In this document: positions 25,912-34,870 of the stretch, piece after piece
How positions within the stretch are numbered: position 1 is the stretch's first letter
How the letters are laid out: every line of letters begins with the position of its first letter
NCBI GenBank assembly: GCA_018268995.1
Contig: JAFDVL010000114.1
Location: forward strand, 11,558 to 58,690
Reading direction: 5' to 3'
Origin: Acidobacteriota bacterium
GTDB taxonomy: Bacteria; Acidobacteriota; Blastocatellia; RBC074
DNA: 47,133 nucleotides
The notes under the pieces: generated by a model
Told to the model about the DNA's origin: nothing
The model's input: only the letters and a program-made list of their open reading frames with translations
The model's database searches: none
Position numbers and translations under genes: made by a program

Positions 25912-27370
25912 ATTTTTGCACCAAGTCAGCGGTAATTTGTGCGGATAACAAAACCGTAGGCGTCCCACCTCCCGGATGAGTACTGCCCCCAACGTAATAC
26001 AAGCCTCTATACTTACGATCTTTGTTTGGCGGGCGCAAAAACGCCTTTTGCCAGCCGTGTGAATGGGTACCATAAATTGCACCGCCTGGCATTGCGTATC
26101 GTAACGCTATTTTGTCGGGCGTCCAGACGTCTTCGATAACAATGTTATTTTCGATGTCCGGGAAACCGCCACGACGCAGCCGACGAAAAACTCGGCGGCG
26201 GGCTTCGGCAATTTTGGATTCAGTCCACTCCCCGCTTTCATTGGCCGGGGCGTTTGCCATGACAAACAAGGCTTCGCCCTCACCAGGAACAACCGAGCGA
26301 TCATTTCGACTAGGACAATTCACATAAACTGTGGGGTCATCGGGGAATTGCTGATCATCAAACAACTGGGAAAACTCCTGTTTGTAGTCTGCGGAAAAAT
26401 AAATCTGATGATGGTGCAAATCAGGGAGCGTCTTTTTCACGCCGATCAGGAAGACCAATCCCGACATTGAACGATCTTGACGTTTGAGCCGAATTGCCCC
26501 TTGTTCGTTGAGCATAACTTTGGCATCTTCGGCTTCACAATTGGCAACGACAACATCTGCCGAGAGCCGCGTGCCGTTTTCCAACCTAACAGCTTTTACC
26601 TGCCCAGATTGATGCTCAATACCAGTAACCTTTGCCTTAGACAAAAGCGCAATTTTGTGAGATTGAGCCAGTTCCAGCAAGCTTTCCACGATGCGATACA
26701 ACCCACCTTTTGGATACCATCCGTTGAAGGCAAATTCCAGATACGGAATCAGCAACAACGTTGCAGGTGTTTGATATGGGGACGACCCCACATAGGTCGG
26801 GTAACGGTTGTAGAGCTGTTGAAGCTGGGGGCTTTGAAAATGTGAGGCGACGACTTTCGCATAGTTTCCCCAGGCACGGCGCACAGGAAAATGCCGAAGC
26901 GCGGACATATCCCTCAATTGTGGCGCGGCAAATGGCGGCTTTCGTAAAAAGGAATCCTTTGAAATCTCGAACAACCTGGCTCCTAATTTCATGAAAGCGA
27001 AAAATCCATTTACATCTTTTGGCTCCAGATTTTTGACCGTCTCCAACCAGAGCGGCAAATCAGTGGTGTAGGTAAATCGGGTTCCATCATCAAACGAGTA
27101 AAAAGAAAGCGGATGCATGGAAATCATATCGAAATGGTCTTCCATCCTGCTTCCTGCGGCTTCAAATAGTTCAGCAAATATCCAGGGCATCGTGATCAGC
27201 GAAGGACCGGTGTCGAACCGAAAGCCGCCCGATTCCCAAGTGTTCATTTTGCCGCCAAAGGATTCTCCTTGTTCGCAAACAGTAACGTTGCAGCCACTAG
27301 CTGCCAATCGCAAAGCAACAGCCAACCCGCCCAGCCCCCCGCCAATGATGACGACATCTTTCCGTTTCAT
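25898..27370 (-). CDS. Carotenoid desaturase, CrtD-like (CrtI/CrtN/CrtD family)
   Basis: 490 residues. FAD-binding GGGLGG motif at 10-15, then FDTGPSLITMPWIFAELFEA. The C-terminal FAD block is YYVGGSTHPGGGTPTVLLSA. This is the second CrtI-family flavoenzyme of the operon, clearly distinct from the CrtI at 30237. Its place between the glycosyltransferase and CruF suggests the 3,4-desaturation step (CrtD role) that follows hydration at C1, but a 4,4'-type desaturase or oxidase cannot be excluded from sequence. It begins 3 bp after the glycosyltransferase stop. Confidence 0.8.
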   Translation of the reverse strand: MKRKDVVIIGGGLGGLAVALRLAASGCNVTVCEQGESFGGKMNTWESGGFRFDTGPSLITMPWIFAELFEAAGSRMEDHFDMISMHPLSFYSFDDGTRFTYTTDLPLWLETVKNLEPKDVNGFFAFMKLGARLFEISKDSFLRKPPFAAPQLRDMSALRHFPVRRAWGNYAKVVASHFQSPQLQQLYNRYPTYVGSSPYQTPATLLLIPYLEFAFNGWYPKGGLYRIVESLLELAQSHKIALLSKAKVTGIEHQSGQVKAVRLENGTRLSADVVVANCEAEDAKVMLNEQGAIRLKRQDRSMSGLVFLIGVKKTLPDLHHHQIYFSADYKQEFSQLFDDQQFPDDPTVYVNCPSRNDRSVVPGEGEALFVMANAPANESGEWTESKIAEARRRVFRRLRRGGFPDIENNIVIEDVWTPDKIALRYAMPGGAIYGTHSHGWQKAFLRPPNKDRKYRGLYYVGGSTHPGGGTPTVLLSAQITADLVQKYELA

Positions 27371-27373
27371 TAT

Positions 27374-28507
27374 TTATGCACTTCGCGGATACTCGCGTCC
27401 TTTCCAGGCAACGCCTTTGCCCGTTTTATATTTCCACCATGATGAAAGCCCCAAACAAATCAAAACCAGTTCGCCGAGCGGATGCAAAAATAAGCTCAAG
27501 GGAGAATGATGAAATCGGACAATCAGGAAAAGCCGCGATAGAAGGATGAAGGTGACACCTACTAAGGCTAATTGGCTTTCCGAGATTGCAACGATGAAAA
27601 ATGGGCAGAGAAAAACCAAAAAATGCAGCGCAAGAAATAACCAAAAATTGAATTTCAAGGTGAAAGCAGGATAGAAGTTTTTTTGAAAACCTGCCCAAAT
27701 TTCCCGCAAAGAAGAATACATTCGCAGCCAAACAATTTCCTGACCATCCAGGCACAGCCCTGCTCTGCCACTTGCCCGCCACAGCTGCGAAATTCGAGTA
27801 TCTTCAAAAATTTGATCTTTGACTCGCTCGTGCCCTCCAAAGGAATTGTAGCTGCTTCGCTCAAATAACAGGCAGGCTCCATGTCCCAAACCTAGCGCAG
27901 AATTGCCTTGAAATTGCGGCTGCCTCAAGAGCGTCAGTGGCGTGGGAAACAGGCTAAACACAACGAAATTCAGCATCGGCATCAATGTTTTTTCGACCCT
28001 GCCTTGCATCTCAAACTTAGGCCAACACGATAAAAACGAAACTTGCCGCGCCAACGCTTCTGCCACCATTCGATTGACTGCATTTGGATATAACCGAGCA
28101 TCAGCATCAAGAAATAAAAGCCAGTCTCCGCTCGCCTTCTTTGCAAGTTGCATACAGGCATAATTTTTCCCACACCAGCCCGGTGGCAACGGCAAAGCAG
28201 AAACCCGTTTGACTTGCGGATGTTGTGCAGCGAAGTCATCAATAATTTGTGCGGTGCGATCCGAAGAATGGTCATCGTAAACCAGAATCTCCGAGACGAT
28301 TGCGCCTTGAGCTAAAACGGATTCTAAACACGAGGGTAGATTCGCTTCCTCATTTCTGGCAGGTATTAAAACCGATACTTTATTTTGTAGCGATTGTTTT
28401 GTCTGTCTGACTTTTGGCCAAAAGAAACAATTACATGCCGTAACAGCAAATGTTAATCCAGCAGATATTGCAATTATTTCTAATAACATGGGAGTAAATT
28501 GAATCAC
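27374..28507 (-). CDS. Family 2 glycosyltransferase, CruG/CrtQ-like
   Basis: About 377 residues. An N-terminal membrane helix (about 7-28) precedes a GT2 catalytic domain: VSVLIPARNEEANLPSCLES, YDDHSSDRT, the metal-binding DADARL, and EDTRISQLWRASG. Two to three C-terminal helices (about 270-350) precede the KTGKGVAWKGREY tail, which is typical of CruG and CrtQ enzymes. It probably transfers a sugar to the hydroxyl created by CruF. The reading frame begins with a GTG directly after the CrtE stop (TGAGTG); an ATG at 28489 is an equally good start. Confidence 0.82.
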   Translation of the reverse strand: MIQFTPMLLEIIAISAGLTFAVTACNCFFWPKVRQTKQSLQNKVSVLIPARNEEANLPSCLESVLAQGAIVSEILVYDDHSSDRTAQIIDDFAAQHPQVKRVSALPLPPGWCGKNYACMQLAKKASGDWLLFLDADARLYPNAVNRMVAEALARQVSFLSCWPKFEMQGRVEKTLMPMLNFVVFSLFPTPLTLLRQPQFQGNSALGLGHGACLLFERSSYNSFGGHERVKDQIFEDTRISQLWRASGRAGLCLDGQEIVWLRMYSSLREIWAGFQKNFYPAFTLKFNFWLFLALHFLVFLCPFFIVAISESQLALVGVTFILLSRLFLIVRFHHSPLSLFLHPLGELVLICLGLSSWWKYKTGKGVAWKGREYPRSA

Positions 28508-29449
28508 TCAACTAGCGACAGCAACTTCTTGCAGGCTCCGCTTAACATCTGCTTTTTGATCAACAATCATACAAGCAGCTTCAGATAAGGCGTGGACCTC
28601 AAGACATGACCCGAATTGACTTCTCAGCGCAGCGACGCCATCCTCAATGATTTCCTGAGCCATCTTTTGCGCGCCGACGATTCCGTATTCGCTCACAAAG
28701 CTTGGCCGTAGATGTCGCCGATCTTGTTTGACAGCCTTGCCGATAATTCCCGGATCACCAATTTCGTCAAGCAGATCATCACAGATTTGATAAGCAGAAC
28801 CTAAAGCTTCTCCATATTTCGCGAGTGCCTGAATGTCAGCTTCCGTTGCACCAGCGGAAATCGCGCCAGAGGTCATCATCAACCGCATTAATGCAGTGGT
28901 TTTCAAATTACGACTGACCAGCGTTTCCATTCCCAGGCAGGTTCCACGCAGCTCTAAATCTATAACCTGTCCGCCAATCATTCCGTCTGCACCGATACAA
29001 TCCGCAGCCAAAGAAATCAGCTGACTTGCTGCCGCATCATTGCCTGATTTTGTGCAAGCCTGAGCCAAAAGCGCATACGAATGGTTCATCAATGCCAGCG
29101 CAGCCAACAGCGCGGTACTTTCGTCATAAGCCAAATGCAATGCCAATTTACCGCGCCGCATATCAGCATCATCCATTGAGGGTAAATCATCAAGAATCAT
29201 CGAACTGGTATGCAGATATTCAATCGCACAAGCTGCGGGGAAAAGATTCTTCACTTGCGCACCTGCCAATATTCCGCTCAACAAAGTGAGAACAGGCCGC
29301 CATCGTTTGCCACCGGGAAACACAGCATATTCCATTGCCCCGTTTAAACGAGCAGCAAACCGCTGTTGGCTGAGAGGCAGATTTTCAAATAAGGAATTCT
29401 CTATCTCAGACTTATATTGTACGATGAACTTTGGTAAGTAATTGCTCAT
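28508..29449 (-). CDS. crtE: Geranylgeranyl diphosphate synthase (polyprenyl synthetase)
   Basis: 313 residues. GGKRWRP at 46-52. The first Asp-rich motif DDLPSMDD (87-94) is preceded by HTSSMIL, very like the HTASLIL of enterobacterial CrtE. The second Asp-rich motif is DDLLD (224-228). This supports chain elongation to C20 (GGPP) rather than longer polyprenyls, although farnesyl specificity cannot be ruled out from sequence. It supplies the substrate for CrtB. The start lies 6 bp after the stop of the alpha/beta-fold gene. Confidence 0.88.
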   Translation of the reverse strand: MSNYLPKFIVQYKSEIENSLFENLPLSQQRFAARLNGAMEYAVFPGGKRWRPVLTLLSGILAGAQVKNLFPAACAIEYLHTSSMILDDLPSMDDADMRRGKLALHLAYDESTALLAALALMNHSYALLAQACTKSGNDAAASQLISLAADCIGADGMIGGQVIDLELRGTCLGMETLVSRNLKTTALMRLMMTSGAISAGATEADIQALAKYGEALGSAYQICDDLLDEIGDPGIIGKAVKQDRRHLRPSFVSEYGIVGAQKMAQEIIEDGVAALRSQFGSCLEVHALSEAACMIVDQKADVKRSLQEVAVAS

Positions 29450-29455
29450 AACTTC

Positions 29456-30229
29456 TTATAGCCTGACTGACTGAAATAAGATATTAGCTAACTCAGTAGT
29501 AGCTTCTTCGATAGGTAAATGCCCAGTTGCTTTCAGTACATAACAATTCGACTGCGGAAGTATTTTCTTCCAGCGTAAAACAGAGGCCTTTACTGCTGCG
29601 AAAGTATTTTCTCCATATACAATCTCAATCGGAAGACTTAGTCCGGCAAACTGCTCAGCCCCGCCAGCTTCGGACAAAAGCTTTAAATAGCGATACGTTG
29701 CCTGATGATTTACTGCCGCAAAAGAGCTGGTTAAATTCGCGTCGTCGGTACGCCGCTTCCACAAAGAGAGATTTGTAAGCCACCTGCCGATGGGGTTCGC
29801 AAACGTTGAGTAATACGCATACCAGCCAATTTTCCCCATTTGTGGCGCAACAAATACTTTGAAATACCACGGCAAATAGGCAAAGGGATCTATCAAAACC
29901 AGCTGGTTCAACCGCTCTAACTGTTTTCTACTTGCGAGATACTTTGCGACAAACAAACAGAGCAATGCACCGCTACAACTTCCAACTAAAGTAATACTCC
30001 TCTTACTAAAAGTAAGTACATCCTCGGCCACGTAACTAACAAATTCATTAATATCCCATTGCTTTGGCGGTGGAGTTTTTCCACTACCAGGCAAGTCCAC
30101 ACTGTAAAAGGTTGTCCCCGCAGGAATGTACTTAATTAAAGGATCAAACGTTGTATGATCGCCACTCCATCCGTGAAACCCGACGATTACATTTTCTCCC
30201 GAACCATGTTTTGCAGTGTATAACTTCAT
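29456..30229 (-). CDS. Alpha/beta-hydrolase-fold protein with Cys in the nucleophile elbow
   Basis: 257 residues. The fold is plain: oxyanion region FHGWSGD (18-24), VDLPGSGKTPPP (44-55), nucleophile elbow VGSCSGA (82-88) and late histidine ATGHLP (His237). In the G-x-Nuc-x-G pattern, the nucleophile is Cys85, not Ser. The usual acid position after strand 7 reads YGENTFAA, where Glu207 may stand in for the common Asp. Cys elbows occur in PHA synthases and dienelactone hydrolases, so acyl transfer or thioester chemistry is possible. It lies inside the crt operon, 6-7 bp from crtI and crtE, so a carotenoid-modifying or isoprenoid role is inferred, not known. No signal peptide. Confidence 0.82.
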   Translation of the reverse strand: MKLYTAKHGSGENVIVGFHGWSGDHTTFDPLIKYIPAGTTFYSVDLPGSGKTPPPKQWDINEFVSYVAEDVLTFSKRSITLVGSCSGALLCLFVAKYLASRKQLERLNQLVLIDPFAYLPWYFKVFVAPQMGKIGWYAYYSTFANPIGRWLTNLSLWKRRTDDANLTSSFAAVNHQATYRYLKLLSEAGGAEQFAGLSLPIEIVYGENTFAAVKASVLRWKKILPQSNCYVLKATGHLPIEEATTELANILFQSVRL

Positions 30230-30236
30230 TTACACC

Positions 30237-31814
30237 TTAATTAGTAACAACTCGTTCTTCAATTCGCTCAGCAGTAAGCTTTCCGCTTAAAAGCACCATC
30301 GGCATTCCTGTTCCGGGTGTGGTGCTGGCCCCCGTGTAATAAAGCCCGGCAATGTCGGAGGAGTAATTGCGCGGACGGAAGGGACCAACCTGAAATAAAG
30401 TATGTGCCCCACCAAATGCAGAGCCGTCGAATAAACCGAATTTCTGTTCCCAGGTTTTCGGCGTAAATACCTCTTCCAGGCAAATTCTATCGGGGGAAAT
30501 ATCTACGCTGTGTTGTCTCATCCGCGCCAATACTTTTTTCTTTAAGGCAATAACGGTGTCATCCCAATTTATTCCGGGCAATTCACTCAGAAGCGGAGTC
30601 GGAACTAAAACAAACATTGCGGTGTCTCCCTCAGGAGCCAAGGTTGGATCAGTTTCTGAAGGAATGCTCACATAAAATGGTAGGTCATCAGGAATACGTT
30701 TATTTTTGAATAAATCGTCGAATGCACCACGATAGTTATTTGGTAAGTAGATTGTATGGTGGCCAATATTGTCAACCTTACCTTTAATTCCCCAATAATA
30801 GGTAACTACACCCGGTGTCAACTTATAGTTTTTCATCTGACGTTGAGTTGACTTAAACTGATCTTTCGTATTTAAGAGTTTTGTATTTGTCGTGGCCCAA
30901 TCTACATTGGATACAACCAATGAGGTTCGATGAAATTGATTATCCTGAAGTAAAACTCCTTGTACTCTACGGTTTTGAGTTACAATCTCGCGAACAGGGC
31001 TATTGGTATAAATTCTTATGCCTAACTCGTGTGCCAATTTCGCGATCCCCTCAACTAAGCCGTAAATCCCTCCTTTGGGCAGCCAGAGTCCATAGGCCAA
31101 CTCACCATAGGATAAAATCGTGAATAAGCCCGGCAAATCGAAAGGTGATCCACCCAAATACATTCCATACGCACCCAAAGCCTCACGAATGTAACGGCTT
31201 TTGAAGAAGCGCTTAAGCTCACTATCCAACGAACGCCAGACACTTAGCTTCGTCATTTCTTTCGGGGTAAGTTTGGCGAACCACTTTATGGGATTATCCT
31301 GGTTGTGGCTAACTAACTTTTCAAAGGATAAATCGTACTTAGCCCCGGCATCCTGCAAGAATGAATGTAGCCCGACTCTTGATCCTGGCTCGATGTGTTC
31401 GCACTCTTCAGCAAGTTTTGTAAAGTTACTGGATAGTTGAAAATGTGTTCCATCTTCCCACTGAAATGCGACTGAGGGCTCAACAGGAATCAGCTCAACA
31501 TAGTCTTCTAATTTTCTACCTGCGGCTTCAAATAACTGTCGAAAAACCCAGGGATAATTTAGTAATGAGGGGCCGGTATCGAAACGAAAGCCTTGTTTTT
31601 CTATGACGTTTGCTCGCCCACCAACTTTTTCGTTGGCCTCGTATATCGTCACGTCATACCCAGCCAAGCGTAAATGAATTGCGGCACTCAATCCGCCCAA
31701 GCCAGCCCCGATGATGACAACCGATCTCGCCGGGTAATTGCCTGACGCGTTCGCGATCTCATCGGTTTTGAGAGTGACAGGCAATGATTCGCTTTGATGA
31801 ATGACTCGTTGCAT
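30237..31814 (-). CDS. crtI: Phytoene desaturase
   Basis: About 525 residues from the ATG at 31814, 17 bases after the crtB stop; a frame extending to 31865 would overlap crtB. FAD motif GAGLGG (about 36-41), then FDTGPSLLNYPWVFRQLFEA. The substrate region includes YGMYLGGSPFDLPGLF and LPKGGIYGLVEGI. The C-terminal FAD block is LYYTGASTTPGTGMPMVLLS. This is the bacterial CrtI type, expected to introduce three or four double bonds into phytoene to give neurosporene or lycopene. The base composition here seems more AT-rich than in the crtB and photolyase genes upstream. Confidence 0.9.
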   Translation of the reverse strand: MQRVIHQSESLPVTLKTDEIANASGNYPARSVVIIGAGLGGLSAAIHLRLAGYDVTIYEANEKVGGRANVIEKQGFRFDTGPSLLNYPWVFRQLFEAAGRKLEDYVELIPVEPSVAFQWEDGTHFQLSSNFTKLAEECEHIEPGSRVGLHSFLQDAGAKYDLSFEKLVSHNQDNPIKWFAKLTPKEMTKLSVWRSLDSELKRFFKSRYIREALGAYGMYLGGSPFDLPGLFTILSYGELAYGLWLPKGGIYGLVEGIAKLAHELGIRIYTNSPVREIVTQNRRVQGVLLQDNQFHRTSLVVSNVDWATTNTKLLNTKDQFKSTQRQMKNYKLTPGVVTYYWGIKGKVDNIGHHTIYLPNNYRGAFDDLFKNKRIPDDLPFYVSIPSETDPTLAPEGDTAMFVLVPTPLLSELPGINWDDTVIALKKKVLARMRQHSVDISPDRICLEEVFTPKTWEQKFGLFDGSAFGGAHTLFQVGPFRPRNYSSDIAGLYYTGASTTPGTGMPMVLLSGKLTAERIEERVVTN

Positions 31815-31831
31815 AAAGTGAAAATACTTTT

Positions 31832-32842
31832 CTATTGAGTTAAATAGGCCAAAGGTAAGCGCCAATATTTACTCGGCGGCAAAACCTGAAATTTGCGGCG
31901 CATTGGGACGCTTTCTCTGTGCAAGATGCCGCGCGGACTGGTTTTTATTTGCCGATTCAGCTGACGATAGACCTCAATGCAAGCCTGGATGGCGGTGCGG
32001 CAATCGGGGGAGAACGCGTCCAAGTTCGCAAACGCATCGGCATAATAATCTTCTGAAATTTGCGTCAGATGGCTTAGCACACGATTGAATGCGGCTTGTT
32101 GTCCTGGATCGGTAGCATCGGGCGCGTAAATGCCTTCTGCCCGCAATAAATTCAAAGGAAGATATAGCCGACCCCGCTTTTGGTCTTCGGCTACATCTCG
32201 CAAGAAATTTGTAAGTTGTAACGCGATGCCCAAATCCTTAGAAGCTTTCAAGGCACGATTAAAATCATGGCCGGATAAATCCCCCGTTGCCGGGCCGTAC
32301 ACATAAGCCAGAAAGTAGCCGACAACAATGGCGCTGCCGTAGATGTAGGAATCAATTAAATCATCCAGAGTCGAAAATTGACGCGGCTCCACATCGTGGC
32401 GCATCGCATCAAGAAACGAGCGATAGTGTTCGTATGGAATAGCAGCATCATGTACGACTTGGGCAAAACTGGCGATAAAACAGGGGACACCACGTTTCAG
32501 ACGCTCTTGTAAGGATTCGACCGACAAGGCAACTTCATAATGTGCCGCCCAATCATCCAGCAGCTTGCGACGACTGCTGACCGACAAATCGAAGGTATCC
32601 ACAATTTCATCAGGATAGCGGACAGCTGCATAAATCGCTTCGACCATCGCGCGTTTGGCCGGAGGGAGAAAGCGCGTCACGATAAAAAAGCTGGTACTGT
32701 ACGAACGCAAAACCTTGCGGGCTTGTTTGATGACAACCTCCCAGGCCTCTTTGTCATTGGCGGAGGCAAGGGCGCGTTGACACGTCTCGCTTTCTAATTG
32801 TTTCCAGTAGTCTAATGACCACGGAGCATCTGCATAAGCCAT
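31832..32842 (-). CDS. crtB: Phytoene synthase
   Basis: 336 residues. First Asp-rich motif DEIVD (78-82) within AIYAAVRYPDEIVDTFD. Second motif RDVAED (215-220) in NFLRDVAEDQKRGRLYLP. The SYSTSFF-like block at 47-53 (RSYSTSF) is the usual N-terminal signature. It condenses two GGPP into phytoene, the first committed step of the pathway. It starts 3 bp after the photolyase stop, showing that DNA repair and pigment genes share a transcript. Confidence 0.92.
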   Translation of the reverse strand: MAYADAPWSLDYWKQLESETCQRALASANDKEAWEVVIKQARKVLRSYSTSFFIVTRFLPPAKRAMVEAIYAAVRYPDEIVDTFDLSVSSRRKLLDDWAAHYEVALSVESLQERLKRGVPCFIASFAQVVHDAAIPYEHYRSFLDAMRHDVEPRQFSTLDDLIDSYIYGSAIVVGYFLAYVYGPATGDLSGHDFNRALKASKDLGIALQLTNFLRDVAEDQKRGRLYLPLNLLRAEGIYAPDATDPGQQAAFNRVLSHLTQISEDYYADAFANLDAFSPDCRTAIQACIEVYRQLNRQIKTSPRGILHRESVPMRRKFQVLPPSKYWRLPLAYLTQ

Positions 32843-32845
32843 ACG

Positions 32846-34225
32846 TTACAAAGCTGCGACTTTCCTGATGTAAGATTGAATATCGAATTTCCGCTTGCAC
32901 CCGTCATAGGACATATAGCGGATCATGCCAAAGATCGGGCGGCGTGGTGCCCAGGGACGATCATGCTTTCCGCCAATCGCCCAAGCGACCCCTGTATACC
33001 CGTTCGGATCGCGCCCGTCCAATTCGTAGCGATCATTTAAGCGCACGGCAATGGCAAATGCTTCAGCGGGAGTTTCAGTCCACTCCAGAATCTTTTTTGC
33101 CCAATACATCCGCAAATATCCATGCATCCGCCCACGCTTAACCATTTCCATTTGTGCCGCATTCCAGAGATCATCGTGCGTCTCGGCGTTTTCCAACTGC
33201 GACTCACTATAAAGTACGTCACGCGGATCGTTCGTGGATGCAGCCAAGGTTTTTTGTGCCCATTCGTGGCATCCGGCAAGTTCGTCATATTTGGGATTGC
33301 GTGCCACAAAGTTAATTGCTAGTTCCCGGCGAACAATTAACTCTTCCAAGTAGGCTTCCTTGGCTTGCCTTGGAGCCTCGGCGCTTTGCACTGCCAGGGC
33401 AATGGTCAAAGGGCCAAGCTGTCCGAAATGCAAATAGCTTGAAAGCTCGCTCGTGCCTGCCAGATGGGGCAGGTTGCGATCTGTGTCATAGCGGGATAGT
33501 CCTTGTTGGATGAACGATTGCAACTGTCGCAATCCCGCTGCTGTGCCGCCGTTGACACCGGCCACAGGTGCTGTGCTTCGATCTACGGGTAATGAATCCA
33601 GAATTGACGTTTCAATCGGTGCGGTACTTTTTGGTTCTGTGTCTGCGGGCCAGGAATACCCAGCCTTTGGATTCTCGCAAGGGTGAAAAAATAACGGCAG
33701 CAGTTTTTGCAGTTTTGGGCGAATCGTTCGGGCGGCATATTCTTCTTTGGGAAAATATTTGGTCGGAACGATCACGTCCGCATCAACGGTATAAAACGGA
33801 ATGCGTAAGTCACGAGCCGCACTTTGCCGCCAGCCTTCGGGCGCGCGCATCGGATTTTCATCGCCAATCACCAGACAGGGCTTCACCTCTTCGCAAAACC
33901 TGATTAAGTTGTGATCAGGATAAGGGCGGAAAACAAAAGCTGCCCCACGCGCAGCAACGCGCTCTGCGGTCTCTGCCAATCCATCCATCAAAAAGGCATA
34001 ATGCCGCCAATTTCCATTGGGATATTTTGGATGTAGGCCAAAGAAAACGGCGATGGGCTTTTGCAATTCGTTAGCGAGTTGAATTGCAATATCTAAGGCA
34101 GGATTATCAAGCACACGTTGCGCGCGTTGCATCCAATACACGACGCATTGCCCGTCAGGATTGGGCACGCCGCCACGGCGGACAGTGACACGGGGGTTGG
34201 AAAGTATAGAATCGAGGCTATCCAA
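32846..34225 (-). CDS. phr: Class II CPD photolyase
   Basis: 459 residues. Class II signatures: CVVYWMQRAQRVLDNPALD near the N-terminus, then FFGLHPKYPNGNWRHYAFL. The C-terminal FAD/DNA-binding part has MHGYLRMYWAKKILEWT, NDRYELDGRDPNGYTGVAW, IGGKHDRPW and IFGMIRYMSYDGCKRKFD. It repairs cyclobutane pyrimidine dimers using blue light and FADH-. The start appears to be TTG at 34225, since no ATG occurs before the conserved core. It follows the SRPBCC gene by 10 bp and precedes crtB by 3 bp. Confidence 0.92.
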   Translation of the reverse strand: MDSLDSILSNPRVTVRRGGVPNPDGQCVVYWMQRAQRVLDNPALDIAIQLANELQKPIAVFFGLHPKYPNGNWRHYAFLMDGLAETAERVAARGAAFVFRPYPDHNLIRFCEEVKPCLVIGDENPMRAPEGWRQSAARDLRIPFYTVDADVIVPTKYFPKEEYAARTIRPKLQKLLPLFFHPCENPKAGYSWPADTEPKSTAPIETSILDSLPVDRSTAPVAGVNGGTAAGLRQLQSFIQQGLSRYDTDRNLPHLAGTSELSSYLHFGQLGPLTIALAVQSAEAPRQAKEAYLEELIVRRELAINFVARNPKYDELAGCHEWAQKTLAASTNDPRDVLYSESQLENAETHDDLWNAAQMEMVKRGRMHGYLRMYWAKKILEWTETPAEAFAIAVRLNDRYELDGRDPNGYTGVAWAIGGKHDRPWAPRRPIFGMIRYMSYDGCKRKFDIQSYIRKVAAL

Positions 34226-34235
34226 AACGGTTTCT

Positions 34236-34763
34236 TTAGTCGCCTGCTTCCGTCACCAACCCCGATTTCGCCTGTTTCGAGCCGCTCACGAAATAGGATT
34301 GTGATGATGGTGCAAGCAGTTTGGCCGTTACCTTTGCGCGATAATCAAAGATTTTTTTCAGCGTTTCCTCGACAAACAAAACATGGGCAATGTCACCGAG
34401 AAAGCCCAACGGAATTTGGTATTCCACACGATCCTGCATCAGGGTTCGCTCCGGCCCCAGCGCCTTGAAAGTGTGCGTATGAACCCACTTTGTATATGGC
34501 CCTGTAATTTGCCGATCTACGAACATGACGCCCGGCTCCCATTTTTCAATTAGCGTTTGCCAGTTGAACGGAATCCCAAATAACGAAAGGCTGTAATCAA
34601 TCAGCGTCCCGGCTTTCATCGCAATGGGACGTGGAGTCAAAATCTTAAAGCGCAGAAACTCCGGCGTAATTTTTTCTAAATTGTACGCATCCCCAAAAAA
34701 ATCAAAGGTTGCATCCAAAGAGCGTTCGATAATTTGTGTACGTTCTAAAACGTGTGTTTGCAT
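34236..34763 (-). CDS. SRPBCC-fold ligand-binding protein
   Basis: 175 residues. The START/SRPBCC helix-grip fold is indicated by ERTQIIERSLDATFDFFGDA, LEKITPEFLRF, FVDRQITGPYTKWVHTHTF and the C-terminal long helix VEETLKKIFDYRAKVTAKLL. Proteins of this type are found next to, or fused with, TIGR01777 oxidoreductases and near photolyases in light-induced gene sets; the ligand is unknown. AAGGAA precedes the ATG at 34763. The last 30 residues are Ser/Gln-rich and probably disordered. Confidence 0.82.
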   Translation of the reverse strand: MQTHVLERTQIIERSLDATFDFFGDAYNLEKITPEFLRFKILTPRPIAMKAGTLIDYSLSLFGIPFNWQTLIEKWEPGVMFVDRQITGPYTKWVHTHTFKALGPERTLMQDRVEYQIPLGFLGDIAHVLFVEETLKKIFDYRAKVTAKLLAPSSQSYFVSGSKQAKSGLVTEAGD

Positions 34764-34870
34764 ATAAATTCCTTAATCGAGAACGCAGCGACGGAGAGGA
34801 TACTAAAGCGAGAGTGTGTGGATTGTTTCAAGAAGAAGGGACGATTTTTTCACGCTTCTGTGTCAGGCTT

